Of a stretch of DNA of 64,000 nucleotides, positions 8,426 through 18,068 are shown piece by piece. The notes under the pieces are model-generated. The model was not told the DNA's origin, did not search any database, and worked only from the letters and a program-made list of their open reading frames with translations. Source of the DNA: Hymenobacter plasmatis (GTDB lineage Bacteria > Bacteroidota > Bacteroidia > Cytophagales > Hymenobacteraceae). A program made the translations under genes and the position numbers. Location: the NCBI RefSeq assembly GCF_020711255.1, contig NZ_JAJFAW010000023.1, forward strand, positions 1 through 64,000, written 5' to 3'. Position 1 is the stretch's first letter, and each line of letters starts with the position of its first letter.

Positions 8426-9727
8426 GTGTCCACTTCTCCTACTACTTCTGCCCTGGTCACCGTTCTGCTGGCAGACCTGCCCGCCGATTTCCGTGTGCGA
8501 GCCCTGCATTGGGCGGCTGAGTTTCCGCACTGCACTTATTTCGAGCCCAACAGCCTGGAGTACCCCAACGGCCCGTTTGACCGTATGCTGGCCGTGGCTA
8601 CTGCTGCGGCCGCAGCGGTCAGCTCACTGGCGGAACTGGGAAGTGAAGCCCACCAGCTAGACCAAGGCCCGCATTGCGGCTTTATTAGCTACGATACCAA
8701 AAACGACATTGAGGCACTTTCCAGTCACAACTTCGACGGGTTCAGTTGGCCCCAGCTCCATTTTTTCACGCCTCAGACCTGGCTTTGCTGGCGCGAAGAT
8801 TCGGTAGAAATCCACGGGCAGGCGGACGGCGTCTTGGAACAGATTTTAGCCCAATCCGTTCCTGCTTTCCTGGCACCGAAGCTGCCAGCCATGCGCCCAC
8901 GATTGCCTAAAGCTGAGTACTTGCGCGCCGTGGATTCCATTAGGGAAGACATTCTCAATGGAGAGGTGTACGAGCTCAATTTGTGCCAGGAGTTCTATGC
9001 AGAAAATATTGGGCTAAACCCGGTAGACGTGTTTTGGCGGCTAATGGAGGCCTCGCCCGCCCCCTTTGCGGGCTTTGTGCGGTGGCACGACCATTTTCTG
9101 CTGTGCGCCTCGCCCGAGCGGTTTTTATCGCACCATGGCTCGCAAATCATTTCCCAGCCCATCAAAGGCACCATCCGGCGCGGGGCGACGCCCGAAGCTG
9201 ACGAGCTCCAACGCCAAACTTTACTCCACGACGAAAAGGAGCGCGCCGAAAACCTGATGATTGTGGATTTGGTGCGCAACGACCTTGCGCGCATTGCCCA
9301 AACCGGCACCGTGCGCGTGCCCGAGCTGTTTGGCCTCTACCCCTTCCGCCATCTGTGGCAAATGATTTCGACCGTATCGGCCGAGCTGCGACCGGATGCC
9401 GACTTGGAAGAAGTGCTACGCGCCACCTTTCCGATGGGCTCAATGACCGGCGCTCCAAAAATCCGGGCCATGCAGCTCATTGAGCACTACGAAAACAGCC
9501 GGCGCGGCCTCTACAGCGGCAGCATCGGGTATGTGTGGCCCAATGGCGAGTTCGAGTTCAACGTCGTCATTCGCTCGCTGCAGTACCGCCAGGATACCGG
9601 CTACCTCAGCTTCCAGGTGGGCTCGGCCATCACCTACGACTCTGACCCAGCGCGCGAATACGAGGAGTGTCTGCTCAAGGCCAAAGCGCTGCTGGAAGTG
9701 CTGGGCACCACCATCAACGAAGATTGA
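8426..9727 (+). CDS. pabB: Aminodeoxychorismate synthase component I
   Basis: A chorismate-binding enzyme (433 aa) of the PabB/TrpE family. Core motifs are in order: PIKGTIRRG (about 247), EKERAENLMIVDLVRNDL (about 270) and GSMTGAPKIRAM (about 337). The lysine in PIKGT is characteristic of PabB; anthranilate synthase usually has PxAGT. The product is 4-amino-4-deoxychorismate for folate synthesis, with glutamine-derived ammonia supplied by a PabA-type subunit not encoded here. The start is GTG; the first internal ATG (8585) would cut into the conserved N-terminal fold. Confidence 0.9.
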   Translation: MSTSPTTSALVTVLLADLPADFRVRALHWAAEFPHCTYFEPNSLEYPNGPFDRMLAVATAAAAAVSSLAELGSEAHQLDQGPHCGFISYDTKNDIEALSSHNFDGFSWPQLHFFTPQTWLCWREDSVEIHGQADGVLEQILAQSVPAFLAPKLPAMRPRLPKAEYLRAVDSIREDILNGEVYELNLCQEFYAENIGLNPVDVFWRLMEASPAPFAGFVRWHDHFLLCASPERFLSHHGSQIISQPIKGTIRRGATPEADELQRQTLLHDEKERAENLMIVDLVRNDLARIAQTGTVRVPELFGLYPFRHLWQMISTVSAELRPDADLEEVLRATFPMGSMTGAPKIRAMQLIEHYENSRRGLYSGSIGYVWPNGEFEFNVVIRSLQYRQDTGYLSFQVGSAITYDSDPAREYEECLLKAKALLEVLGTTINED

Positions 9728-9875
9728 GCCATTGGGGCCGAGGGCTATTGCATGGGGCTCACTTGCGAAACCGGCTTCGATTTCTTGTTGATAAATCCTC
9801 GTTTGCTTCTAGCTGTTAACCAGTAGTTGAGCTATCATACAATCTGCCATTCTGTCATTTTGCCCCGCGCTGCCG

Positions 9876-9883
9876 TATCTTTG
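9876..9883 (+). promoter_or_regulatory. Bacteroidota -7 promoter element for miaB
   Basis: TATCTTTG matches the TAnnTTTG -7 consensus and lies 26 bp before the miaB ATG, with no other gene between. A clear -33 TTG was not assigned. Confidence 0.6.
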
Positions 9884-9908
9884 TAGCCCGCCGAAACGCG
9901 CTTTTATT

Positions 9909-11345
<1,437 letters not shown>

Positions 11346-11434
11346 GCCCGCGCCAGTGAATTCTATCGTTCGCTGTCCTCTACCGTGGGTCCGGCATTAA
11401 TTATAACTCTGTTTTACAAGTTTAATCTCGCCCC

Positions 11435-11548
11435 ATGAACCCAGGAAGCACGTTGATGATTTGGCAGGCCGCGCAGCTTTTAGTAGGCGGTTTTATTGCT
11501 TTCCTGGTTATTCGCCTGTTGTGGCGGATGAATTTTCCCAAAAAATGA
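11435..11548 (+). CDS. Small single-pass membrane protein (37 aa)
   Basis: ATG at 11435 opens a 37-codon frame: a polar start (MNPGSTLM), a hydrophobic segment (AAQLLVGGFIAFLVIRLLW), then a short positive tail (RMNFPKK). It fits one transmembrane helix with the C-terminus inside. It fills the gap between miaB and the sigma54-type regulator. The composition argues for a real membrane miniprotein, but no homologue is recognised and it could be chance. Confidence 0.45.
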   Translation: MNPGSTLMIWQAAQLLVGGFIAFLVIRLLWRMNFPKK

Positions 11549-11586
11549 TTCTTAAATGACTGGATTTCCCTGATTCAGTCGTGCTA

Positions 11587-12879
11587 ATGACTACGCAAGA
11601 AATTCAATCCATCAAGCTCCGGTTCGGCATCATCGGCAACGCGCCGGCCCTGAACTACGCCATCCAGGTGGCCGCGCAGGTCGCGCCCACCGACATGACG
11701 GTGCTCATCACCGGCGAAAGCGGGTCGGGCAAGGAGTCGTTTTCCAAGATTATTCACGCCTTGTCGCCGCGCAAGCACGGGCAGTTTATTGCCATCAACT
11801 GCGGCGCCATTCCGGAGGGCACCATCGATTCTGAGCTATTTGGCCACGAAAAAGGCTCGTTTACGGGGGCCAACGACGCCCGCAAAGGCTACTTTGAAGT
11901 AACCAACGGCGGCACCATTTTCCTGGACGAAATCGGCGAAATGCCGCTGGGCACCCAGGCCCGCCTGCTGCGCGTGCTCGAAAACGGCGAGTTCATCCGC
12001 GTGGGCTCGTCCAAAGTGCAGAAAACCGACGTACGCGTGGTGGCCGCCACCAACGTGAACCTGCTCGACCGCGTGCAGGCCGGCACGTTCCGAGAAGACC
12101 TATACTACCGGCTCAACACGGTGCCCATCACGGTGCCGCCGCTGCGCGAGCGTGGCGAAGACATCTACCTGCTGTTCCGCAAGTTTGCATCCGATGCTGC
12201 GGAGCGCTACCGCACCCGGCCCATCACGCTGCTGCCCGACGCGGTGCAGGCGCTCACACGGTTCCGCTTTCCTGGCAACATCCGCCAGCTCAAGAACATC
12301 GCCGAGCAGATGTCGGTACTCGAAACCGAGCGCGAAGTAGACGCCCGCCGCCTGGCCCCCTACCTGCCGCAGGACCAGGCCAGCCGCCTGCCCATGCTGC
12401 TGGGCCCGGGCACGCCCGAAGGCTCTACGGCCGGCTACTCTGAGCGCGACTTGCTCTACAAAATCCTGTTCGACATGCGCCGCGACATGACGGACCTGAA
12501 GAAAATGGTGCTGGAGCTGGCCACCGGCCAGCGCCCCCACGAAGCCCAGGAGCTGCTGCGCCAAAACAGCCACCTCTTCAACAATACGGCCCAGCCCGGC
12601 GCGTTTGAAACCGGCGCCGCTTCTGAGTACTACCTGCCACCAGCGTCGAGCCCGTACAACAGCGAGCCCGCCACCGGCTACGACGATGAGGCGCCCGTGG
12701 AAGACATTCCACACGAAACCGAAGAGGAAACCCTGTCGCTCGACATCAAGGAACGGGAAATGATACTCAAGGCGTTAAAAAAGCACAACAACAAGCGCAA
12801 GTACGCCGCCCACGACCTGGGCATTTCCGAACGCACCTTGTACCGTAAACTGAAGCAGTATGATTTGGAGCAAGTGTAA
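11587..12879 (+). CDS. Sigma54-dependent transcriptional activator (AAA+ and Fis domains)
   Basis: A 430-aa bacterial enhancer-binding protein. The AAA+ domain starts almost at the N-terminus: Walker A GESGSGKE (about 43), the sigma54-contact loop GSFTGAN (a GAFTGA variant, about 93), Walker B GGTIFLDEIGE (about 112) and an arginine-finger region. The C-terminus carries a Fis-type helix-turn-helix (KKHNNKRKYAAHDLGISER). There is no receiver or other sensor domain, so activity must be controlled by expression or a partner. A long acidic linker (about 330-390) separates AAA+ and HTH. The ATG at 11587 is preferred over an in-frame GTG at 11581. lptE overlaps its 3' end by 20 bp. Confidence 0.92.
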   Translation: MTTQEIQSIKLRFGIIGNAPALNYAIQVAAQVAPTDMTVLITGESGSGKESFSKIIHALSPRKHGQFIAINCGAIPEGTIDSELFGHEKGSFTGANDARKGYFEVTNGGTIFLDEIGEMPLGTQARLLRVLENGEFIRVGSSKVQKTDVRVVAATNVNLLDRVQAGTFREDLYYRLNTVPITVPPLRERGEDIYLLFRKFASDAAERYRTRPITLLPDAVQALTRFRFPGNIRQLKNIAEQMSVLETEREVDARRLAPYLPQDQASRLPMLLGPGTPEGSTAGYSERDLLYKILFDMRRDMTDLKKMVLELATGQRPHEAQELLRQNSHLFNNTAQPGAFETGAASEYYLPPASSPYNSEPATGYDDEAPVEDIPHETEEETLSLDIKEREMILKALKKHNNKRKYAAHDLGISERTLYRKLKQYDLEQV

Positions 12880-13399
12880 ACTAGCCCTCGGCTTTCCGCT
12901 ACTGGCTATCTGCTTAGTAATGACTTTGGGCGGCTGCGGGGTGTACTCGTTCAATGGCACCAACATTGACCCGACGGTGCGCACCATTTCCATTGCTACC
13001 ATTCAAAACAACGCTCCCCAGGGCCCGGCCTTCCTCACCCAGCGCTTCACCGAGGACCTGAAAGACTATTTCCAGCGCAACACCAACCTAAAGCTGGTAC
13101 CGCGCGACGGCGACCTGCAGTTCGACGGCAACATCGTGGCTTATGATTTTGCCCCGGCCTCAATTCAGAAAATCGACGGCATCGACCAGGCCGGCTCCAA
13201 CCGCCTGACCATCCAGGTTAAAATCCGGTTTACCAACACCAAGGACGATAAGCAGAGCTTTGAGCAAACCTTCCAGGGCTTCGACGACTACGCGGCCAGC
13301 CGGAACATTGCCACCATCAACAGCGACCCCAACGCCGTTCGCACCACGACCAACAAAATCATCACTGACATTTTCAACAAGTCGGTGGCTAACTGGTAA
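12860..13399 (+). CDS. lptE: LptE-family LPS-assembly lipoprotein
   Basis: A 179-aa lipoprotein. The signal peptide ends in a lipobox (TLGGC, Cys about 25). The mature part has the LptE/LptE-like pattern: YSFNGTNID, a beta strand ISIATIQN, and RFTEDLKDYFQRNTNLKLV. LptE plugs the LptD barrel and helps insert LPS in the outer membrane. It begins inside the 3' end of the sigma54-type activator gene (20-bp overlap), so the two are translationally linked. Symbol by family; sequence conservation of LptE is low. Confidence 0.8.
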   Translation: MIWSKCKLALGFPLLAICLVMTLGGCGVYSFNGTNIDPTVRTISIATIQNNAPQGPAFLTQRFTEDLKDYFQRNTNLKLVPRDGDLQFDGNIVAYDFAPASIQKIDGIDQAGSNRLTIQVKIRFTNTKDDKQSFEQTFQGFDDYAASRNIATINSDPNAVRTTTNKIITDIFNKSVANW

Positions 13400-13591
13400 C
13401 ATTCGAATTAGTTGAGCCGGGCCAGGGCGGGGTTACTGCTAAGAATTTGAAGAAATACGGGTTAGCTCCGCCGTAAGTGCGCGGGTATTTGCGTAAAATA
13501 GCGTAATGTTGCGCCCCCATTAATCCGTTCGGAGTCCAGGTATTAGGAATTGATTCCAAAATCTGCTCTTCGTTAAAGCCGCCCATCTCCC

Positions 13592-15028
13592 GTGACTCGC
13601 GCCACGCTTCTGCATGTACTGGACAACACCTCTGCCCTTGGCCCGGTTGAAGTGCGCGAACTGGAGCAGCTGGCCCAGGCTTTCCCCTACTGCCAAACGG
13701 CCCACCTGCTACTGGCCAAAGCCGCCCACGACCAGGGCACTATGCTGGCCGGCCAGCGCCTGCGCCGCGCCGCCACCTACGCCGCCGACCGCACCCTGCT
13801 GCGCCGCCTTATCGAGGAAGTTGAGCCGGCTAAACCCGAAGAAGTTGAGCTACCCACAGTAGCAAACCCACCTACCGAGGCACCGACAACACCTGAAGCT
13901 GTTGCTAGCGTTGCGCCAGTAGAAACAGCAGTTGAGCCACCCGCGGCACCAGTAGCGGTAGTTCCCCCAATAGTTGTTGCTGAGCCCGAGCTAGTAGTTG
14001 AGCCAACTGTGAGCGCGCCGATTGAGGAAGCTGTTGAAGCAATTGCAGAACCCGAACCGGTTGATGAGCCAGTAATTGAAAGTGTAGTTACCCCAGTGGA
14101 AGCGCCAGTAAATCCCGCTCCACCCGTTGAGGAACTACCAGCAGAAGTAGCAGTCCCTGTTCTTTCAGAGGCCGATGCGGCTTTGCTGCTCGACGTTGAA
14201 GGCGTCAACATTCCCGCTTCTGAACCCACACCCGAATTCATTCCCGAAGCAGAGGTTCAGCCCGAACCGAAGATTGAGGAAGACCTGCCAGCTCAGGCCC
14301 CCGCCATTCGCCCTCCGGTAGAGGTTGGAGAAGCGCGCTTTGAGTTTGGCCTGGCGGAACCTCCCCCGCCCGCTGTGCCTACTTATGAGCTGCCGGGCCT
14401 GGTCGACGAATGGGCGGCTTCGGCAGTCACCCGCAGCTTAGGCAGCCTAGAGTCGTTGCTTGAGATTCCGCCTGCTGCCGGCGCGGCTCCTGCTGCTGCG
14501 GTAGCCTATACTCCGGCCGCCTTTACTGGTGATGATGCCGTGGGGTATGCTTTTGGCGAAAGCAGCCGCCTGGGCTATTCCATGCAACTTCTGAACCTGC
14601 TGACCGACAAGGCTGAAGCCGACGCAGCTGCATCAGCGCAGGCAGCTGCCCAGCCCCCCGCGTCCCCGCTCCCACCCGTGGGCACCTTCTTTGAGCCGGA
14701 CCCGCTGTTGCTGGATTATTGGGCTACCCACAGCCCGCCGGCTCCGGTCGTGCCTTCGTCGCTCGACCTTATCAACAACTTCCTGCGCCGCCAGCCGCGC
14801 CTGACACGCCCTGCCATGCTGCCACCAGCTGCCAGCGCCCAGGCCGACTTGAGCATACGCAGCACCCGCGCCGAATTAGACCTTGCCTCCGAAAGCCTCG
14901 CCCGCATCTTGGTGCGTCAGGGCAAAACTGCCCGAGCCATTGAGATTTATGAGAAGCTAATGGTGAAACAGCCGGAAAAAATGGCGTACTTTGCCTCCCA
15001 AATACAACAATTGCAACCCCCGGCGTAA
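13592..15028 (+). CDS. Pro/Glu/Val-rich protein with C-terminal TPR-like motif
   Basis: A 478-aa protein starting at GTG. Residues 1-80 form a conserved-looking helical domain (ELEQLAQAFPYCQTAHLLLA). Residues about 85-260 are low complexity, dominated by Val, Pro, Glu and Ala, with many EP and VEP steps; the codon use there is also less GC-rich (gta, gca, gaa). The C-terminus (about 430-478) has a single TPR-like helix pair (LARILVRQGKTARAIEIYEKL). This head-linker-tail layout is common in Bacteroidota next to lptE and secG; the function is unknown. No signal peptide. Likely cotranscribed with secG, which starts 27 bp later. Confidence 0.75.
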   Translation: MTRATLLHVLDNTSALGPVEVRELEQLAQAFPYCQTAHLLLAKAAHDQGTMLAGQRLRRAATYAADRTLLRRLIEEVEPAKPEEVELPTVANPPTEAPTTPEAVASVAPVETAVEPPAAPVAVVPPIVVAEPELVVEPTVSAPIEEAVEAIAEPEPVDEPVIESVVTPVEAPVNPAPPVEELPAEVAVPVLSEADAALLLDVEGVNIPASEPTPEFIPEAEVQPEPKIEEDLPAQAPAIRPPVEVGEARFEFGLAEPPPPAVPTYELPGLVDEWAASAVTRSLGSLESLLEIPPAAGAAPAAAVAYTPAAFTGDDAVGYAFGESSRLGYSMQLLNLLTDKAEADAAASAQAAAQPPASPLPPVGTFFEPDPLLLDYWATHSPPAPVVPSSLDLINNFLRRQPRLTRPAMLPPAASAQADLSIRSTRAELDLASESLARILVRQGKTARAIEIYEKLMVKQPEKMAYFASQIQQLQPPA

Positions 15029-15055
15029 TTCGCCTTTTCAGCTTCTTTGCTCCTC

Positions 15056-15469
15056 ATGTACACTGCCCTCATCATTTTAATTCTTCTTGTGTGCTTTCTG
15101 CTGGCCCTCGTGGTGCTGGCTCAAAACCCCAAAGGCGGCGGAATTTCCAGCCAGTTCAGCGCTGGCGGTGCCGCCAGCATGATGGGCGTAAAGCGCACCG
15201 GCGATTTGCTTGAGAAACTGACCTGGGGCTTTGCAATCGGCCTGGTAGTGTTGTCGTTGGGCACCCACATGCTCACCTCCACTTCGGCTGGCCCCGTACG
15301 CAGCGTAAACCAGCAGCGCGCACTGGAGACTCGCCTGCCTGCTCCGGCCCCGGCTCCCAGCGCACCCGCTACCACAGCTCCTGGTGCCGCTACGGCTCCT
15401 GCAGCCACGACGCCTGCGCCTACGACGACGCCCGCTACTACCCCAGCAGCACCTGCTGACAAGAAGTAA
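15056..15469 (+). CDS. secG: Preprotein translocase subunit SecG
   Basis: SecG (137 aa from this ATG), the accessory subunit of the SecYEG channel. There are two transmembrane helices (about 2-24 and 50-70) around the conserved loop LAQNPKGGGISSQF and the GGAASMMGVKR segment. A 50-residue Ala/Pro/Thr tail extends beyond the usual SecG length, a common feature in Bacteroidota. A TTG at 15047 is in frame but the ATG fits better. A terminator follows. Confidence 0.92.
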   Translation: MYTALIILILLVCFLLALVVLAQNPKGGGISSQFSAGGAASMMGVKRTGDLLEKLTWGFAIGLVVLSLGTHMLTSTSAGPVRSVNQQRALETRLPAPAPAPSAPATTAPGAATAPAATTPAPTTTPATTPAAPADKK

Positions 15470-15499
15470 TTCAAGCGCACTCGACGCTACTGCTCTGCT

Positions 15500-15535
15500 A
15501 AAGCCGGTGGTTCCTCTTGGAGCCACCGGCTTTTT
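15500..15535 (+). terminator. Rho-independent terminator after secG
   Basis: AAAGCCGGTGG, a 12-nt loop, CCACCGGCTTTTT: an 11-bp stem with T tail, 30 bp past the secG stop. Confidence 0.85.
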
Positions 15536-15738
15536 CGTTGCAAATCATTTGGCCGGTAGCAAGCCGACTCCTGGCAGTGGCCGGTTTTGGCGGCTCGCCA
15601 GCCATGGTTACACGTCAGGTCTGCCATATAGCAGTCTCCAATTCTGCCCATTTTGTCAGGTTTATGGCCCTGGCACGGGAAGTGACAGAAGGCCGTAAAC
15701 GCTGATTTTTCATCCAACTCAATCCAAACACACACAGA

Positions 15739-16029
15739 ATGGCACTTAGCATGAAACCGCTGGCCGACCGCGTAATCGTACGCGCCGCCGCCGCCGAGGA
15801 GAAAACCAAATCCGGTATCATCATCCCTGACACGGCCAAGGAGAAGCCCCAGCGCGGTGAAGTTGTAGCCGTGGGCGAAGGCAAAACCGCTGACAGCGGC
15901 TCCCTCATCAAGCCCCAGGTGAAGGTGGGCGACCAGGTGCTGTACGGCAAGTACGCCGGCACCGAAATCACCGTCGACGGCGAAGACCTGCTCATCATGC
16001 GCGAGTCGGACATTTTCGCTGTGCTCTAA
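15739..16029 (+). CDS. groES: Co-chaperonin GroES
   Basis: The 10-kDa lid of the GroEL chamber (96 aa). It has MKPLADRVIVR at the start, a mobile loop with the SGIIIPDTAKEKP hydrophobic tripeptide region, and the C-terminal GEDLLIMRESDIFAVL. It directly precedes groEL (64-bp gap) in the standard operon. The 200-bp upstream region lacks the CIRCE operator. It does contain CTGCC and TGTCA/TGACA half-sites (15651-15689) that could be a stress-control region, but I cannot assign one. Confidence 0.97.
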   Translation: MALSMKPLADRVIVRAAAAEEKTKSGIIIPDTAKEKPQRGEVVAVGEGKTADSGSLIKPQVKVGDQVLYGKYAGTEITVDGEDLLIMRESDIFAVL

Positions 16030-16093
16030 GCCACGCGCTTAGACTGACCGAAAAAACCATCATTTCACCCTCCCAATTACTCCAACCCCAGAA

Positions 16094-17743
16094 ATGGCTA
16101 AGAACATCCAATTCGACACCGAAGGCCGCGCCCGCTTGCAAGCCGGTGTGAACAAACTGGCGAATGCCGTAAAAGTGACCCTCGGTCCGAAAGGCCGCAA
16201 CGTCATCATCGACAAGAAATTTGGCGCGCCTTCCATTACCAAAGACGGCGTGACCGTAGCCAAGGAAATTGAGTTGCGCGACCCCATCGAGAACATGGGC
16301 GCCCAGCTCGTGAAGGAAGTGGCCTCGAAAACGGCCGACCAGGCCGGCGACGGCACCACCACGGCTACCGTACTGGCCCAGGCCATCTACACCGCCGGCT
16401 CCAAAAACGTAGCCGCCGGGGCTAACCCGATGGACCTGAAGCGCGGCATCGACAAGGCCGTGCACGCCGTGGTAGCCAACCTGAAGTCCCAGTCGAAGAA
16501 GATTGAGAACTCGGCCGAAATTGCCCAGGTGGGCGCCATTTCGGCCAACAACGACATGGAAATCGGCCAGATGATTGCCGATGCCATGGACAAAGTGGGC
16601 AAGGAAGGCGTTATCACGGTAGAAGAAGCCCGTGGCACCGAAACCGAAGTTAAAACGGTGGAAGGCATGCAGTTTGACCGCGGCTACCTCTCCCCTTACT
16701 TCGTGACCAATCCGGAGAAAATGGAGGTGGAGTTCGACTCGCCTTACGTGCTTATCTACGACAAGAAGGTGAGCACCATGAAGGAGCTGCTGCCCGTGCT
16801 CGAGCAAGTGCTCCAGACCGGCAAGCCCCTGGTTATCATCTCCGAAGATGTTGACGGCGAAGCCCTAGCTACGCTGGTGGTAAACAAGCTGCGCGGCTCG
16901 CTGAAAATCGCGGCCGTGAAGGCTCCTGGCTTCGGCGACCGCCGCAAGGCCATGCTGGAAGACATTGCCACCCTCACGGGTGGTACCGTCATCAGCGAAG
17001 AGCAGGGCTACAAGCTCGAAAACGCGACGTTGGAGTACCTCGGCACGGCTGAGAAAATCATCATCGACAAAGACAACACCACCATCGTGAACGGCAAGGG
17101 CTCGAAAGAGGCCATCACCGGCCGTATCAGCCAGATTAAGGCGCAGATGGAAACCACTACCTCGGACTACGACAAAGAGAAACTGCAGGAGCGCCTCGCT
17201 AAGTTGAGCGGCGGTGTGGCCATTCTCTACATCGGTGCTTCGACGGAAGTGGAAATGAAAGAGAAAAAAGACCGGGTTGACGATGCCCTGCACGCTACCC
17301 GCGCCGCCGTTGAGGAAGGCGTGGTACCCGGCGGCGGCGTGGCCCTGGTGCGTGCCATTGAAGCTCTGGCAGCTGTGGAAACCCGCAACTCCGACGAGCG
17401 CACGGGTGTGAACATCATCCGCACGGCCCTTGAGGCGCCCCTGCGCTGCATCGTGCAGAACTCGGGTGGCGAAGGCTCGGTGGTAGTACAGAAGGTACGC
17501 GAAGGCAGCGGCGACTACGGCTATAATGCCCGCGAAGACCGTTACGAAAACCTCGTGGCCGCTGGTATCATCGACCCGACCAAAGTAACCCGCCTTGCGC
17601 TGGAGAACGCTGCTTCTATCGCCGGCTTGCTGCTGACGACCGAAGCTGTGATTTCGGACGAGCCCGAGCCCAAGGACAACGGCCATGCCCACGGCGGTGA
17701 CGGTGGTATGGGTGGCATGGGCGGCATGGGCGGCATGATGTAA
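16094..17743 (+). CDS. groEL: Chaperonin GroEL
   Basis: The 60-kDa chaperonin (549 aa), forming the double-ring folding chamber with GroES. Recognised by VTLGPKGRNVIID (about 30), the ATP-site DGTTTATVLAQ (about 86), EGVVPGGGVAL (about 408) and the C-terminal GGM repeat (GGMGGMGGMGGMM). Full length with no anomaly. A strong terminator ends the groESL operon. Confidence 0.98.
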   Translation: MAKNIQFDTEGRARLQAGVNKLANAVKVTLGPKGRNVIIDKKFGAPSITKDGVTVAKEIELRDPIENMGAQLVKEVASKTADQAGDGTTTATVLAQAIYTAGSKNVAAGANPMDLKRGIDKAVHAVVANLKSQSKKIENSAEIAQVGAISANNDMEIGQMIADAMDKVGKEGVITVEEARGTETEVKTVEGMQFDRGYLSPYFVTNPEKMEVEFDSPYVLIYDKKVSTMKELLPVLEQVLQTGKPLVIISEDVDGEALATLVVNKLRGSLKIAAVKAPGFGDRRKAMLEDIATLTGGTVISEEQGYKLENATLEYLGTAEKIIIDKDNTTIVNGKGSKEAITGRISQIKAQMETTTSDYDKEKLQERLAKLSGGVAILYIGASTEVEMKEKKDRVDDALHATRAAVEEGVVPGGGVALVRAIEALAAVETRNSDERTGVNIIRTALEAPLRCIVQNSGGEGSVVVQKVREGSGDYGYNAREDRYENLVAAGIIDPTKVTRLALENAASIAGLLLTTEAVISDEPEPKDNGHAHGGDGGMGGMGGMGGMM

Positions 17744-17776
17744 GTCAAGCCGTTTACAGCCCTTCGCTGTGAATAC

Positions 17777-17810
17777 AAAAGCCCCGCTGGCAATGCCAGC
17801 GGGGCTTTTT
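17777..17810 (+). terminator. Rho-independent terminator after groEL
   Basis: AAAAGCCCCGCTGGC, a very short loop, GCCAGCGGGGCTTTTT; strong stem with flanking A and T runs, so it may act in both directions. Confidence 0.9.
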
Positions 17811-17837
17811 GTTGGGCTATACCTAACTCAATACTAC

Positions 17838-17928
17838 GTCTGTCATGCTGAGCTGGCGAAGCATCTTATCAAGTTAGAACGAATCGTGCTGACCTGATAA
17901 GATGCTTCGCCAGCTCAGCATGACAGAC
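17838..17928. repeat. 91-bp near-perfect intergenic palindrome (REP/MITE-like)
   Basis: The outer 34 bp of each arm (17838-17871 and 17895-17928, starting GTCTGTCATGCTGAGCTGGC) are perfect inverted repeats. With three mismatches the arms extend to 43 bp around a 5-nt centre. It lies between the groEL terminator and the terminator of the POT transporter gene and codes for nothing. TGTCATGCTGAG-type palindromes recur between genes in Hymenobacter-like genomes from memory, which would make this a dispersed REP or MITE-type element. Confidence 0.75.
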
Positions 17929-18010
17929 GGTGGGTTAAAGATGTTGCCGGTTGTCCAAAAAGCCGCCTTGATTAGGCACGTTCACTTAAAGCAAAGAACC
18001 AAAAGCCACA

Positions 18011-18047
18011 AAAAAGCCCTCGGCACTACAGCGCCGGGGGCTTTTTT
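18011..18047 (-). terminator. Terminator of the POT transporter gene
   Basis: AAAAAGCCCTCGGC, a short loop, GCCGGGGGCTTTTTT, just beyond the transporter stop codon on the minus strand; symmetric enough to work both ways. Confidence 0.8.
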
Positions 18048-18068
18048 GCAAATAATACCGAGCTAACC

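Noticed and set aside
13389..13586. 65-codon minus-strand frame between lptE and the Pro/Glu/Val-rich gene
   Set aside because: It spans a normal intergenic gap that must hold the next promoter; no recognisable motif and no neighbour support.
15651..15689. TGGCACG and TGTCA/TGACA words before groES as a sigma54 promoter or CIRCE site
   Set aside because: No TTGC at the proper distance for sigma54, and no TTAGCACTC-N9-GAGTGCTAA; only half-sites remain.
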